Source: Rhizobium sophoriradicis
GTDB lineage: Bacteria; Pseudomonadota; Alphaproteobacteria; Rhizobiales; Rhizobiaceae
Length of the DNA: 64,000 nt
Reading direction: 5' to 3'
Assembly (NCBI RefSeq): GCF_003939025.1
Contig: NZ_RQIH01000003.1
Coordinates: forward strand, 372,001-436,000
The notes beneath the pieces are model-generated. The model was not told the origin of the DNA. It saw nothing but the letters and a program-made list of their open reading frames with translations, and did not search any database. Made by a program: the position numbers and the translations under genes. The first letter of the stretch is position 1. Each line of letters begins with the position of its first letter. Shown piece after piece: positions 35,949 to 46,020 of the stretch.

Positions 35949-36605
35949 TGTTTCTCACCATTGTTTGGACAATCTGGAATATTCGAAATGTGGCGAAGAA
36001 AAAATCGCGGTCGGGAACGTATATTCGAATAATGTCAGTAATTAGAAACAATCTCTCCGCGAATTTTTCGAAATTGCGCAGATAATCTCGCAGCATTCCA
36101 GAGCAATACTGTCTCTAAAAGGTCATTTCGGAAAGTTCTGCCTATCGCAGCTAAAACCTGAATTCTGCCGCAGAATGGGCCATTGACGTCAAACGACATT
36201 GGATGACGTCGCATAGCGCCGTCACCACCCGCACGGCTTATAGTTCCACCGATAAACATAATACTTTCGGCGCAGACGGTAATACGTCGTCGATTTTGAG
36301 ACTCACCGGATCAGGCCGTGGCGGAGATCGCACTCAGCTCCTCAAGATCGAGATCCCGCACCAGCTCGTGCAATGTCTCATCGTCCGATCTCTTGCCGTC
36401 TGCGTCATGCCAGCAGCGCGACGGAGGGCGGCAGTCCGAGCCTGTGGATCGAAAATCGATTCATCCCGGCCGGTTCCGGGCCATCATACCAGCCCGCATT
36501 TGGCGGCTAGCCGTCAAGAAAAGTTTGCATCGGCGCGAATTTACTTGCCGTTCTCCAATGCGGCATATGTTTCTGCTTGTAAGCAAGCGGTATGAGCGGG
36601 GAACC
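35949..36605. other. 657-bp AT-richer intergenic region upstream of kup
   Basis: Holds the promoters of the CHAP-like gene and kup. The stretch 35940-36110 is AT-rich. On the minus strand 36311-36460 is open without a start codon and encodes a helical acidic tail (listed in findings). No RNA element recognised. Confidence 0.45.
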
Positions 36606-38507
36606 ATGACTTCAACACATGCAGACAAGACCGGTGACGCCGGCAGCCGGAGCGGCTTTGTCGGATTGGTCGTCGGCGCAATCGGCGTCGTTTACGGCGA
36701 TATCGGCACCAGCCCGCTCTATGCCTTTCGCGAGGCGCTGAGGCCCTTTGCCGCCGATGGCATCCACGAGCCGGAGGTGATCGGCCTGATTTCGCTGATG
36801 GTCTGGACGCTCACCGTCATCGTGACCTTCAAATATGTTCTGTTTCTTCTCAGGGCCGACAACGACGGCGAAGGCGGAACCCTCTCGCTTCTCGCCCTCC
36901 TGATGAAGAAAATGGGGCGAAACGTGCCGGTGCTGTTCTTCGCCGGGCTGATCGGCGCCGCCCTCTTCATCGGCGATGCGATGATCACGCCTGCCCTCTC
37001 GGTGATGTCGGCGCTGGAAGGCCTGAAATTGGTCACCCCGGCCTTCGCTGACTACGTCCCGCTCGCGTCGGCTGCGATCATGATCGTTCTCTTTGCCGTC
37101 CAGTCGAGAGGAACGGCCGCCGTCTCGATGTTTTTCGGGCCGATAACGGTCTTGTGGTTTCTGGCGATGGCGGTCGGCGGTGTGATCCATATCGGCGACG
37201 ACTGGAGAATTTTGGCCGCGCTCAATCCGCTCAACGCGCTCTCGTTCCTCGCCCATGCCGGAACCGTCGGCCTGATCGTGCTCGGCGCCGTCTTTCTGAC
37301 GGTGACGGGCGCCGAAGCACTCTATGCCGATCTCGGGCATTTCGGGCGCCGCCCGATCCAGACGGCATGGTTCGTGCTCGTCTTTCCGGCATTGCTCCTG
37401 AACTATCTCGGTCAAGGCGCTCTGGTTCTCGCCCATCCCGAAACGGCGACAAACCCGTTCTTTCTGATGTATCCCGATTGGGTCTTGCTGCCGGTGGTTA
37501 TCTTGGCGACGATGGCAACGATTATCGCCAGCCAGGCCGTCATAACAGGCGCGTTTTCGCTCGCCCGTTCGGCGGTCCATCTCGGCTTCCTGCCGAGACT
37601 GCGCATCAAATTCACCTCGGAGACCAACACCGGCCAGATCTATGTGCCGAGCGTCAATCTGCTGCTGCTGGTCGGCGTGTTGATGCTGATCTTTTCTTTC
37701 GGCGATTCGGAGTCACTGGCGACCGCCTACGGCATCTCGGTTACCGGTACCATGGTCATCTCGACGATGCTGGCCTTCCAGTTCCTGCGGGCCGTGTGGG
37801 GCTACTCCCTCATGCTCGCCACCGCCCTTCTGCTGCCGCTCTTCGCCATCGAAGTCATGTTCCTGGCGGCCAACCTGATGAAGATCCACGACGGCGGTTG
37901 GGTTCCGGTCGCCCTGGCGCTGGCGATCATGATTTTGATGTGGACATGGACCCGTGGGCAGGCCTACCTGAAGAGACTGCGGGCCAACAATGAGATCCCC
38001 CTCGATTCCTTCATCAAATCGATCGAGCGGAAGTCTGACCATGCGCCGGTCACCGTTTCGGGAACGGCGGTCTTTCTGACCAGTGTCCCCGACCGGACGC
38101 CGAGTGTTCTGCTCCACAACCTCAAGCACAATCATGTGCTCCACGAACAGAACGTCATCCTGACCGTCTGGACCGAGGACGAGCCTTATGTCCCCGACAG
38201 CAGACGCATCAAGATCAGCCAGCTTTCGCCGCGATTTGTCCGCCTGGACATCACCTTCGGCTTCATGGACGATCCGGATGTCACCAGGGCCTTGGCTCTC
38301 TGCCGGGAGGCGGGTTTCAAGTTCGAGATCATGAAGACCTCCTTCTATCTCGGTCGCCGCAACCTCGTCAGAACGCCGAACACCGGACTGCCCGGCTGGC
38401 AGGAACGGATCTTCATGGCGTTGGAAGGCTTTGCGATCGACCCGTCCGATTATTTCAACCTGCCGTCAAATCGCGTCGTCGAGCTCGGCGAACAGGTCGC
38501 CATCTGA
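36606..38507 (+). CDS. kup: Low-affinity potassium uptake protein Kup
   Basis: 633 residues, normal for Kup (H+/K+ symporter in the inner membrane). Signature [20 protein letters not shown] near the start, [27 protein letters not shown] and about twelve spans to residue 455, then a hydrophilic C-terminal domain ([25 protein letters not shown]). The frame extends upstream to 36318 but homology begins at [10 protein letters not shown], so ATG 36606 is the start. Rhizobia often have two or three Kup paralogues. Confidence 0.96.
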   Translation: MTSTHADKTGDAGSRSGFVGLVVGAIGVVYGDIGTSPLYAFREALRPFAADGIHEPEVIGLISLMVWTLTVIVTFKYVLFLLRADNDGEGGTLSLLALLMKKMGRNVPVLFFAGLIGAALFIGDAMITPALSVMSALEGLKLVTPAFADYVPLASAAIMIVLFAVQSRGTAAVSMFFGPITVLWFLAMAVGGVIHIGDDWRILAALNPLNALSFLAHAGTVGLIVLGAVFLTVTGAEALYADLGHFGRRPIQTAWFVLVFPALLLNYLGQGALVLAHPETATNPFFLMYPDWVLLPVVILATMATIIASQAVITGAFSLARSAVHLGFLPRLRIKFTSETNTGQIYVPSVNLLLLVGVLMLIFSFGDSESLATAYGISVTGTMVISTMLAFQFLRAVWGYSLMLATALLLPLFAIEVMFLAANLMKIHDGGWVPVALALAIMILMWTWTRGQAYLKRLRANNEIPLDSFIKSIERKSDHAPVTVSGTAVFLTSVPDRTPSVLLHNLKHNHVLHEQNVILTVWTEDEPYVPDSRRIKISQLSPRFVRLDITFGFMDDPDVTRALALCREAGFKFEIMKTSFYLGRRNLVRTPNTGLPGWQERIFMALEGFAIDPSDYFNLPSNRVVELGEQVAI

Positions 38508-38606
38508 GGTGCGAGGATCGTCTCGCTGCCGTCGATCATTGCCGGGATTTAACTCGAAATCCCGGTCCATTCGCTTTACACGCTCTTCTGCGGCAAGGGA
38601 GGACAG

Positions 38607-39383
38607 ATGAAGAGGCGGACCCTTATGCTTGGCGGTGCGACCATTGTCGCATCATCCGTCGCTGCGGCCGCATTCTGGCCGCGGCGACATATCGCCGTGG
38701 CCGCCAGGACATTCGACTGGAAGGGCACTGATTTCCTCAGCGGCGGCACACGGTCCGTCGCATTGGAAAAGCTGCCCGCGCCGCTCTTCCGGACGCGCCC
38801 GAATTGCGTCGCGACCGTCGCCCAGACCCTTGGCCCCTGCCATGTCAACGACATCCCGGAGCGTCAGGACGTCACCGAAGGAAAGGCCGGGCTGCCCTTG
38901 CGGCTGGCCGTCCGCATTGTCCATGCAGCCGATTGCCGACCGGTCGAAAACGCCGATATCGACATCTGGCATACCGATCACCGCGGCATCTATTCCGGCC
39001 GGGAAGCGGCTGACATGTGTACGCTCGACGATGCCGAGGCGATAAGCGGGCTTGCCTTCCGCGGCCGCCAGCTGACGGACGCGGCCGGGCAGGCAAGCTT
39101 TTTGACCGTCTATCCCGGGTGGTACAAGGGCCGCACGCCGCATGTCCACTGCCGCATCCTTGTCGAAGGCAGGGAACTTCTCGTCAGCCAGATCTATTTA
39201 GACGATGCGCTGAGCGACATCGTCTATGGCGGGCATCCCGACTATCGCCAACGCCCTCCCCGCGATACCCGCAACGATGAGGACGGCCTCATTCCGCGGG
39301 ACGCTGTCGATTACATATTCGATTTTGAAAAGCTCGATGGCGGCGTGCTTTCCGCCACGATTACCATCGGCCTTTCCGCCTGA
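38607..39383 (+). CDS. Intradiol ring-cleavage dioxygenase-like exported protein
   Basis: 258 residues with an N-terminal RR motif and hydrophobic stretch (MKRRTLMLGGATIVASSVAA) that looks like a Tat signal. The protocatechuate 3,4-dioxygenase beta-like fold shows GPCHVNDIPERQDV, DIDIWHTDHRGIYSG, TVYPGWYKGRTPHVHCRI. The Fe(III) ligands (Tyr in GIYSG, Tyr in GWYKG, His/His in PHVHCR) are present, so it could be catalytic. Export makes ordinary catechol catabolism unlikely; extracytoplasmic members of this family are poorly characterised. Confidence 0.85.
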   Translation: MKRRTLMLGGATIVASSVAAAAFWPRRHIAVAARTFDWKGTDFLSGGTRSVALEKLPAPLFRTRPNCVATVAQTLGPCHVNDIPERQDVTEGKAGLPLRLAVRIVHAADCRPVENADIDIWHTDHRGIYSGREAADMCTLDDAEAISGLAFRGRQLTDAAGQASFLTVYPGWYKGRTPHVHCRILVEGRELLVSQIYLDDALSDIVYGGHPDYRQRPPRDTRNDEDGLIPRDAVDYIFDFEKLDGGVLSATITIGLSA

Positions 39384-39534
39384 GCTGACAGGAGCGAGAA
39401 ACTTTCCTGCATCAGCGATGAAACCAGAAGCAGCATTTCTGCGTACTACCTCTCGACAGCAGCACCTCACCAGGCATGTCTCGTAAAAGTGTGCAACGGT
39501 TTTGCGATAAAGACATGCGTGAAAACAAGACCTG

Positions 39535-39572
39535 AAGCGTGCCAAGCGAATCTGAAAGATCGCGACACGCTT
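39535..39572. repeat. Inverted repeat upstream of small gene
   Basis: AAGCGTG (39535-39541) pairs with CACGCTT (39566-39572), with an inner GCGA/TCGC pair. Ends 27 bases before the next ATG. Resembles a small rhizobial intergenic palindrome; no second copy identified in this window. Confidence 0.4.
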
Positions 39573-39598
39573 TAGATTGAGGCAGCGAGGGATGACGC

Positions 39599-39880
39599 AT
39601 GATCAGAAAAGAAGGCATCGCTCCCATTGCCAGGCATGCCGCCGAACAGGGGCTGGCCAGGCTGATGATGAGATTGCCGGCCACGCGGGCGACGATCCGT
39701 GCCGCCGCAGCGAGCCGGCCCCATCTCTACGAATTGTGCGGCGCCTATGGCGAAGCCTGCTCCGTCCTCGACCGCATGCGCAAGGATAGATCGGCCGATC
39801 CTGCCATCATCGCTGAATATGAGATCATTTGTGCGGAAATCGAAGCCGACGTCTTGCGGAGCCTGTTCGGCGACCGCTGA
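39599..39880 (+). CDS. Small helical hypothetical protein
   Basis: 93 residues from ATG 39599 with GAGGGA upstream. All-helical composition (EQGLARLMMRLPATRATIRA; YGEACSVLDRMRKD; YEIICAEIEADVLRSLF). No motif, no signal peptide. Good codon bias. Confidence 0.65.
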   Translation: MIRKEGIAPIARHAAEQGLARLMMRLPATRATIRAAAASRPHLYELCGAYGEACSVLDRMRKDRSADPAIIAEYEIICAEIEADVLRSLFGDR

Positions 39881-39918
39881 GTGTCCTGCCGCTACGGCAT
39901 CTAGAACCCTTTAATGTA

Positions 39919-39962
39919 GAACAGGATTCAGATTTTAGGCCGACCGGGCCTAAAATCATCCT
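39919..39962. repeat. Inverted copy of the repeat at 19029-19076
   Basis: About 40 of 44 bases match the reverse complement of 19029-19076. It contains ATTTTAGGCC/GGCCTAAAAT arms and can form a hairpin between two convergent genes. Confidence 0.75.
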
Positions 39963-39991
39963 AGTCGTAGCGGCGATGGGACCGGCTACCC

Positions 39992-41461
39992 TCAGTGCAG
40001 CATGCCGTCTTGCAGGATGGAGACGATCGGCGCGTCAGCTTGTGAATGATGAAACGGCTGAGCTGCGATCTCTTGATGGAAAATTCCGCTGCCGTTTTCC
40101 GGGCCGACGAGATCGGCAGCTTCGATCGTGACGCCGTGATCGCCGTTGCCAAGGGCCGGCCCGTGCTTTTCGAAGGCCGCCTGGCCGAAATGACGCAGCA
40201 GCAAGGTTCCATCCGACACGCCGTTTTCTCCAACAGGATCGTCGTGCTGGGCGCCCGCCTTGTCTGATGCGGTTTTGTCGGCGCTGAGTTTCAGGCCGTC
40301 ATGGGATGTGAGCCCGGTGTCCGACACGAGGTTGATGCTGGCATCCGTGGCGGCCAGACTGTCGGCGCTTGCAAGTGTGACACCACCTTCTTCGATGGTC
40401 GTATTGTCGCTGACGGGAAAGGTGCCTGCGGCAATGATCGAGGGGGAGATGCTGAAAGGCGTGACATCGCTCGCAATGAAATTGTCGTGGAAGGATCCAG
40501 ATGCGGGTCGGTCGACCTTCAGCGCCGCCTGCGTCAGGTCATCGAACAGGTTGCCGTAAATATCGATGCCCTCACGAACATAGGTCGTCGTGCCGGCTGC
40601 GCTGACCGACACGCCCCACACGCCGTCATGGATATAGTTGCCGGAGATATCGTAGTTGCGGGTATCGCCCTGGTCACCCAGGCCGATGGCGTAAGACCAG
40701 CTGTAGCCGCCATAGCCGGAGATATCATTGTCATGGATGGCGACATTGGTGCCGGCCTGCGCGCTGATCCCGAAGCCGCCGCCGATAATCGTATTTCCCT
40801 CGATCACCGCATCCACTGGCCGCACCAGCGTCAGCACGCCTTTTGGCGTCACCGCCCCGGTCTGATCAAAAGTATTGCCGCTGATGACGATGTTTTTGCT
40901 GTCGTTTAGTTGCACGGCATCCGCCGCGGTGCCGTGGGCGTTGGTGACAGTATTGTTGAGAAGAGTGACGCCGTTGATCTTCTCGATCCAGATGCCGTCG
41001 CCGTTGACGTCGTTGATGGTGCTGTTTTCGATGGTGATGTTCGAGCCGGTCCGGAAGGTGATCGAACCGGATTTGGACAATCCGGTGTGGTCAACCTCGA
41101 CATTGCGCACGGTCCAATTTGAGACATAACCGGCGTAGATAGCCGCGCCCGATGTGTCGGAGATAGCGATGTTCTCGATGACGATGTTCGACGCATAGAG
41201 GCTGTGAATGCCGTCATTGGGGCTATGGATGACGGGGGCGTCGCCGATGCCGTAGCTGCCGATGGTGATCGGGGCATCGACAGTGCCGGAATATTTCAGG
41301 TCGAGCTGATCGTTGAACACGCTTCCGGCTGCGAGCAGGACACTGTCGCCAGGCTGCAGCTTCAGGCTTTCCACCGCCGAGAACGACGCAAAGGGCGCGT
41401 CCTCGCTGGTACCGGCGTTTGTGTTCGCGCCAGTCGCTGAATTCACATAATAAATTGTCAT
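39992..41461 (-). CDS. Right-handed parallel beta-helix protein, tandem copy A
   Basis: 489 residues from ATG 41461 (MTIYYVNSATGANTNAGTSE). An N-terminal pectate-lyase-like domain with Asn-rich beta-helix rungs (NIVIENIAISDTSG; NITIENSTINDVNGDGIWIE; NIVISGNTFDQTG) spans about residues 10-340. The C-terminal 120 residues resemble the VCBS-like end of copy B but are degraded in the middle. No classic signal peptide; rhizobial extracellular glycan-acting beta-helix proteins often leave by type I secretion. Polysaccharide lyase or epimerase activity is possible; no catalytic residues can be assigned. Confidence 0.85.
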   Translation of the reverse strand: MTIYYVNSATGANTNAGTSEDAPFASFSAVESLKLQPGDSVLLAAGSVFNDQLDLKYSGTVDAPITIGSYGIGDAPVIHSPNDGIHSLYASNIVIENIAISDTSGAAIYAGYVSNWTVRNVEVDHTGLSKSGSITFRTGSNITIENSTINDVNGDGIWIEKINGVTLLNNTVTNAHGTAADAVQLNDSKNIVISGNTFDQTGAVTPKGVLTLVRPVDAVIEGNTIIGGGFGISAQAGTNVAIHDNDISGYGGYSWSYAIGLGDQGDTRNYDISGNYIHDGVWGVSVSAAGTTTYVREGIDIYGNLFDDLTQAALKVDRPASGSFHDNFIASDVTPFSISPSIIAAGTFPVSDNTTIEEGGVTLASADSLAATDASINLVSDTGLTSHDGLKLSADKTASDKAGAQHDDPVGENGVSDGTLLLRHFGQAAFEKHGPALGNGDHGVTIEAADLVGPENGSGIFHQEIAAQPFHHSQADAPIVSILQDGMLH

Positions 41462-41840
41462 ATCGCCTTGTTCTCGCATTGTCGCTCAGCCGTCTCAAAC
41501 GGCTGCAGCGCGTGGATCGGATGCGGTCGGGGGCTGAGGCCATATAGGATGGCGTTCGATTGCCGTTATGGCGGCGACAGGCAATGGGCCTGCCTCGCTC
41601 CCGAGATGTGCCTGGCGGTGGCTACATCCCAAGGAATACAACTTTTAAGAAAATAATCCAGAAAACAACGACTGAAAGGTGAACGAACGGTAACGCCACG
41701 TCTGACAATTTACGTTACGGGAGTTGGACAATATACCGACGAGCGCTCGCTGGCCGAACAGCGACGGCGGCTGGGGGAGGCGCCCGTCCAGGGCGCCTCT
41801 GCGTCAGGTCGGAGAGAGATCGGGCTGGATAGCCCACCCC
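41462..41840. other. Intergenic region between the beta-helix genes
   Basis: Contains the hairpin at 41777-41799 close to copy B's stop and an AT-richer stretch (41630-41735) likely holding the promoter of copy A. No ORF supported. Confidence 0.45.
41777..41799 (-). terminator. Perfect 9-bp hairpin after beta-helix copy B
   Basis: GAGGCGCCC pairs with GGGCGCCTC around a 5-base loop, about 40 bases downstream of the copy B stop. No U-tract follows, so it is either a weak terminator or a 3'-end stabiliser separating the two genes. Confidence 0.5.
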
Positions 41841-43334
41841 TCAGCTCAGCAGGCCATCCATATGGATGAAGACGGTCAGCGTATCCCAGTCCTTATGCTG
41901 CGAGGTGCCATCGTTGACCCCGTAGCTGAAGGTTTCGCTCACATGTCCGTCATGATCGGCAGGCAGCTTCGTCTCATCGAGCGTATAGGCATAGCTGCCA
42001 TCCCGGTCGACATGGATAGTGCCGTATTCCCCGGTCAGGGTCAGGCCGTGCTTGCCGACGCTTTCGTCGCCGAAGCGGCGAAGCGCCAGGGTTCCATTGT
42101 CGGAGCTGTCGTTTTCCAGGAGATTGCCGCGATGGGCCTCGCCCGTATCCGTGAAGATCTTCAAATTGTCATGAACCGCGACAACCGCCGGATCCGCCAT
42201 CGCGTCCGTCGTTGCCGCCGCCGTGGTGGCAGTCGTTGCCAGCGCCGTCTCGACATTGGCGACTGTATGGTTGTTGCTGATGGAAAAGGTACGCGCGTCG
42301 GCGACGGCAGGCGACATGCTGTAGACGTCGACGCCGCTTTCGATCGTATTGTTGTAGAATGAGCCGGATGCCGGCCGGTCGACTTTCAGCGCCGACTGCG
42401 TGAGGTCGTCGAAGACATTGTCATGGACCTTGATACCGCTGCGGACATAGCTCGTGCCGTCGACGGGAGCGGTGACGACCACGCCCCACGCCCCGTCATG
42501 AATATGGTTGCCTGCTATATCGTAATCTCTGCTATTACCCTGATCGCCGAGACCGATGGCGAACGACCAGCTGTAACCGTGAAAGCCCGATATGTCGTTG
42601 TCGCGGATGGCGACATTCTTGCCCGCGGGGGCGCTGATGCCGAAGCCGCCGCCGGTCAGCGTATTGTCCTCGATCACTGCATTGGTGGCTCGCACCAGCG
42701 CTATGACGCCTTTCGAACTATCGGCTTGCGTCTGATCGAGATGATTGCCCTGGATCAGAATATTGCTGCTGTCGTTCACCTGGACGGCATCGGCCCTGGC
42801 GCCATGGCTGTTGGTCACCGTATTGTTGAGGAGTTTGACGCCATCGACCTTTTCGATCCAGATGCCGTCGCCTTTGACGCCCGAGATCTTGCTGTCTTCG
42901 ATCGTGATGTTCTTGCTGCTGCGAAAGGTCACCGAACCTGCTTCGGCCGACGATCCCGCCTTGTCGATCTCGACGTTGCGCACCGTCCAATTCGAGACAT
43001 TGCCGCCATAGATGGCCGCACCGCCAGTGTTTGATATCTTGAGGTTCTCGATGACGATGTTCGAGGCGTAAAGACTGTGGACGCCGTCATTGCCCCCATG
43101 AATGACAGGCGCCGCGCCCGTGCCGTAACTGCCGATCTTGATCGGCGCATCGGCGCTGCCGGAATATTTGATATCGAACTGCTCGTTGAACACGCTCCCC
43201 TTGGCGAGAAGCACGCTGTCGCCCGGTTTCAGCGTCAAGGATTCAACTTTGGACAAAGTCGCAAAAGCCGAGTTCTGGCCCGTTCCGCTGTTGCGGTCGG
43301 AACCAGTCGCTGAGTTCACATAGTAGATTGTCAT
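41841..43334 (-). CDS. Right-handed parallel beta-helix protein, tandem copy B
   Basis: 497 residues from ATG 43334 (MTIYYVNSATGSDRNSGTGQ). The beta-helix region is closely related to copy A. The C-terminal about 110 residues form a VCBS/cadherin-like domain (NLLENDSSDNGTLALRRFGD; GTIHVDRDGSYAYTL; ETFSYGVNDGTSQHKDWD) typical of secreted RTX-type proteins. Lacks a Sec signal. Likely an extracellular polysaccharide-binding or -modifying protein; type I export is inferred from the domain type only. Confidence 0.87.
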   Translation of the reverse strand: MTIYYVNSATGSDRNSGTGQNSAFATLSKVESLTLKPGDSVLLAKGSVFNEQFDIKYSGSADAPIKIGSYGTGAAPVIHGGNDGVHSLYASNIVIENLKISNTGGAAIYGGNVSNWTVRNVEIDKAGSSAEAGSVTFRSSKNITIEDSKISGVKGDGIWIEKVDGVKLLNNTVTNSHGARADAVQVNDSSNILIQGNHLDQTQADSSKGVIALVRATNAVIEDNTLTGGGFGISAPAGKNVAIRDNDISGFHGYSWSFAIGLGDQGNSRDYDIAGNHIHDGAWGVVVTAPVDGTSYVRSGIKVHDNVFDDLTQSALKVDRPASGSFYNNTIESGVDVYSMSPAVADARTFSISNNHTVANVETALATTATTAAATTDAMADPAVVAVHDNLKIFTDTGEAHRGNLLENDSSDNGTLALRRFGDESVGKHGLTLTGEYGTIHVDRDGSYAYTLDETKLPADHDGHVSETFSYGVNDGTSQHKDWDTLTVFIHMDGLLS

Positions 43335-43664
43335 ATCGCCATGTTGCCCTGTTCGTCGGATCGCTATGTCGCCGCGCGATCGGCCGGGGTCGGCTGATCG
43401 GAACGCGGCGGGGCAACCGTCCATGGCAAGAAGGCGAGAAGATGTTGTCAATGCGGCAGCGAGAAGGTCCTTCCGCTTTCTTCCCCAGTCAATCGGCCGA
43501 ATGTCGGCCAGGTCGAGATAGCTGCAACCCAGGCCGAGAAATCAACGACTTCGGGGCGAATAAATCGCGGTTGTAACGCCGCCGGTCTACCTCGTTCGGA
43601 CTACGCAAGCAGGTGATTCGCCCTAAGGGAAGGCTGGCGCGAGCGACAGACAATGAGGAGCACC
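43335..43664. other. Intergenic region, nothing supported
   Basis: 330 bases between beta-helix copy B (start) and the end of the ABC operon. Presumed promoter of copy B; no repeat, RNA or ORF recognised. Confidence 0.4.
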
Positions 43665-44876
43665 CTACCCCCTCGCCCGCAACGCCGCACGCAGTGGCAG
43701 CTGCGCGGCCGCCAGCGCCGGCAGGGCGCCGCCGATCATGCCGACCGCGAGCCCGAGCAGCCCGGCAGTCAAGATCACATCAGGCGTAACCTCGAGCTGG
43801 AAAGCCATCTTGGTGTGGTTGGCGCCCATCGTGCTTGCCTGCCAACCGTCGAAAGCCAGCCTCGAGGCGAGGACGCCGAGGCCGGCGCCCGCCAGCGAGA
43901 GCAGGACCGCCTCCACCCAGCTCGCCGCGAAAATCGGCAGCCGGGCGAAACCGAGGAGGCGCAGAGTAGCGATCTCGACGCTACGGTCGGAGACCGAGCT
44001 CATCATCGTATTAAAGGCGCCCGCCGTCGCTCCGATCGCCATCAACAGGGCAATCGGCCAGCCGAACACTCGGATGAGGCTCGCGGTCCGCTCGGCCTGG
44101 CCGGCATAGAAATCGATCTCCGAGACGGCGGCGAGCGGCGTGCCGGGCAAGGACGACAGGCGATCGCGCAAGGCCGCCAGTGCTGTTGAGGGATCGCCTC
44201 CGCCATCGAGCCGCACCCGCAGGCTCTGCACCTGCCCGTGCTGGTCGAAGGCCGACTGCACCGGCTCCAGATCCGCCCAAAACTCGGATTCAAAAGCGCT
44301 GCCGTCCGACGTGAACTGCCCGACGACCCTCCAGTCGAGCGCACCGAGCCGGATCGTGTCGCCGACCGCAAAGCCGGGGAAGGTGTCCGCGATGCGGTCG
44401 CCGACAACGATCTCGCGCGCACCCGGCGAAAACAGCCGCCCTTGCGAGAGCCGCGCGCGCTCGCGCAAGGCAGGGCCGGTCACGTCCATGCCCCTCAAAG
44501 ACAGCGTCTGCTCCGTGCCGTCGCCTTGCCTGACATCGACGGGCACGACGGTTTCGCGCGACAAAGCCGGCTCGCCTGCTCCGTTGCGAGCAATCCCGGT
44601 ATGGCCGCTCATGGCGGCAAGGCTGCGGATTGCTTCGGCCGGCACCTCCGAGCCCGTCTCCTGGTTGGTGCCGCCGCCGAGAACGATGGCGATATCGGGC
44701 GAGCCGGCGCCGGCAAGCGCGGCCTCGAAGCCGCGCGCCATCGCCAGAAAGCCCGCCAACACCGCCACGACGAGGGTGACCGACAGCACCATCGACAGCG
44801 AGATCGCGAGCCGCCGGGGCAGACTGCCGAGATTGACTCTGATCATGAGAAAGATCTGCTTGAGCGCTGACGACAT
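43665..44876 (-). CDS. FtsX-like ABC transporter permease (second permease)
   Basis: 403 residues with the MacB/FtsX layout: one N-terminal span (LSMVLSVTLVVAVLAGFLAM), a large periplasmic domain (about residues 55-265), then three spans. VEIATLRLLGF marks the FtsX domain. Last gene of a four-gene operon, four bases after the preceding permease. Together with its partners it forms a tripartite-type efflux or lipoprotein/peptide export system. Confidence 0.9.
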   Translation of the reverse strand: MSSALKQIFLMIRVNLGSLPRRLAISLSMVLSVTLVVAVLAGFLAMARGFEAALAGAGSPDIAIVLGGGTNQETGSEVPAEAIRSLAAMSGHTGIARNGAGEPALSRETVVPVDVRQGDGTEQTLSLRGMDVTGPALRERARLSQGRLFSPGAREIVVGDRIADTFPGFAVGDTIRLGALDWRVVGQFTSDGSAFESEFWADLEPVQSAFDQHGQVQSLRVRLDGGGDPSTALAALRDRLSSLPGTPLAAVSEIDFYAGQAERTASLIRVFGWPIALLMAIGATAGAFNTMMSSVSDRSVEIATLRLLGFARLPIFAASWVEAVLLSLAGAGLGVLASRLAFDGWQASTMGANHTKMAFQLEVTPDVILTAGLLGLAVGMIGGALPALAAAQLPLRAALRARG

Positions 44877-44880
44877 TGGA

Positions 44881-46020
44881 CTATCTCGTTCTGAAGGCGT
44901 TGATGATCGGCAGGCGCATGGCGCTGATCGCAGGCAACAGCCCGGTCAGCAGGCCGAGCCCCGCGATGATGGCGAAAGATTTGATGAGAAGGGTCGCGCC
45001 GAAAACGAGGCCGAATTCCGGCCCGATCGAAAGCGTCGCGAGCTTGGCGAGAAGGAGCCCCCCTGCGCCGCCGAGAACGAAGATGAACAGCGTCTCGCCG
45101 ACGACAAGCGCCATGATCCGCCCACTGGAAAAGCCGAGCACCTTCATAACGCCGATCTCGAAACGACGCTCGCGCACGGCAAACAGCATGGTGTTGATCG
45201 CGATCATCAGGATGGTGACGAAGGCCGCACCGACGACGAGGCTGACGATGAGGCGGACATCGGCGAGTTGCCTGAGAAACGCCTCGAGGAATTGCTTTTC
45301 CGATTGCGTCCTTGTTTGCGCCGCCGAATTGGCGAACAGAGCGTCGATCCGCGCCGCCAGTATGCCTGGCGACACGCCCGGGCGCGGACGCACCACGAAG
45401 GCGTCGACCGTATCCTTGTCGCGCGCACGCGCGGCATTGAGCGCGTCATAGCGAGCCAGCATGAAATAGGTGTCGGTGCCGGCATCGCCGCCCTCGAAGA
45501 TGCCGGCGATGGTGAAGTTCCAGTTCCGGCTGCCGTCGGCCCTGGTCAGTTGGCCGGTAAAGCCGATGCGCTGGCCGACCGACCAGCCCTGAGCCTCCGC
45601 CAGCGCCCTGCCGACCAACACGCGGTCGCCGCCCTCTTCGAGCGCCGCGGTCAGCTCCGGCGTCAGCCCGAGTTCTTCGCCGTTGGCCGCCGCAATGGCC
45701 TGCGGCTCGACGGCGCTGACGACAACCACATTCTTCTCGACCTCGACGAAGCCCCGCATGCGCGCGGTATAGGCGACGGCGGCGACATCGTCCTCCGCGG
45801 CGATCCGGCTGAGATAAGCAAGCGGCAGCGGCAGCCCGCGGCCTGCCTTGTTGAAGACGCCGAGCAGGTTGTCGCTGGCGCCCGCCGCTCCCTGGCTGCC
45901 GGCAACGAAGCTCGCCGTCAGCCCGTAGATCAGGAAGGCGACGCCGATCGAAAACATCAGCAGGATAGCGCGCAGCCGCTTGCGCCAGGCATTGCGCCGC
46001 ATGAGCTCGAAGAAGGTCAT
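44881..46020 (-). CDS. FtsX-like ABC transporter permease (first permease)
   Basis: 379 residues, same topology: span at about residues 20-45 (AILLMFSIGVAFLIYGL), periplasmic domain, three C-terminal spans with FEIGVMKVLGFSSGR. Overlaps the ATPase gene by four bases (ATGA), implying coupled translation. Two different FtsX permeases suggest a heterodimeric transporter. Confidence 0.92.
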   Translation of the reverse strand: MTFFELMRRNAWRKRLRAILLMFSIGVAFLIYGLTASFVAGSQGAAGASDNLLGVFNKAGRGLPLPLAYLSRIAAEDDVAAVAYTARMRGFVEVEKNVVVVSAVEPQAIAAANGEELGLTPELTAALEEGGDRVLVGRALAEAQGWSVGQRIGFTGQLTRADGSRNWNFTIAGIFEGGDAGTDTYFMLARYDALNAARARDKDTVDAFVVRPRPGVSPGILAARIDALFANSAAQTRTQSEKQFLEAFLRQLADVRLIVSLVVGAAFVTILMIAINTMLFAVRERRFEIGVMKVLGFSSGRIMALVVGETLFIFVLGGAGGLLLAKLATLSIGPEFGLVFGATLLIKSFAIIAGLGLLTGLLPAISAMRLPIINAFRTR

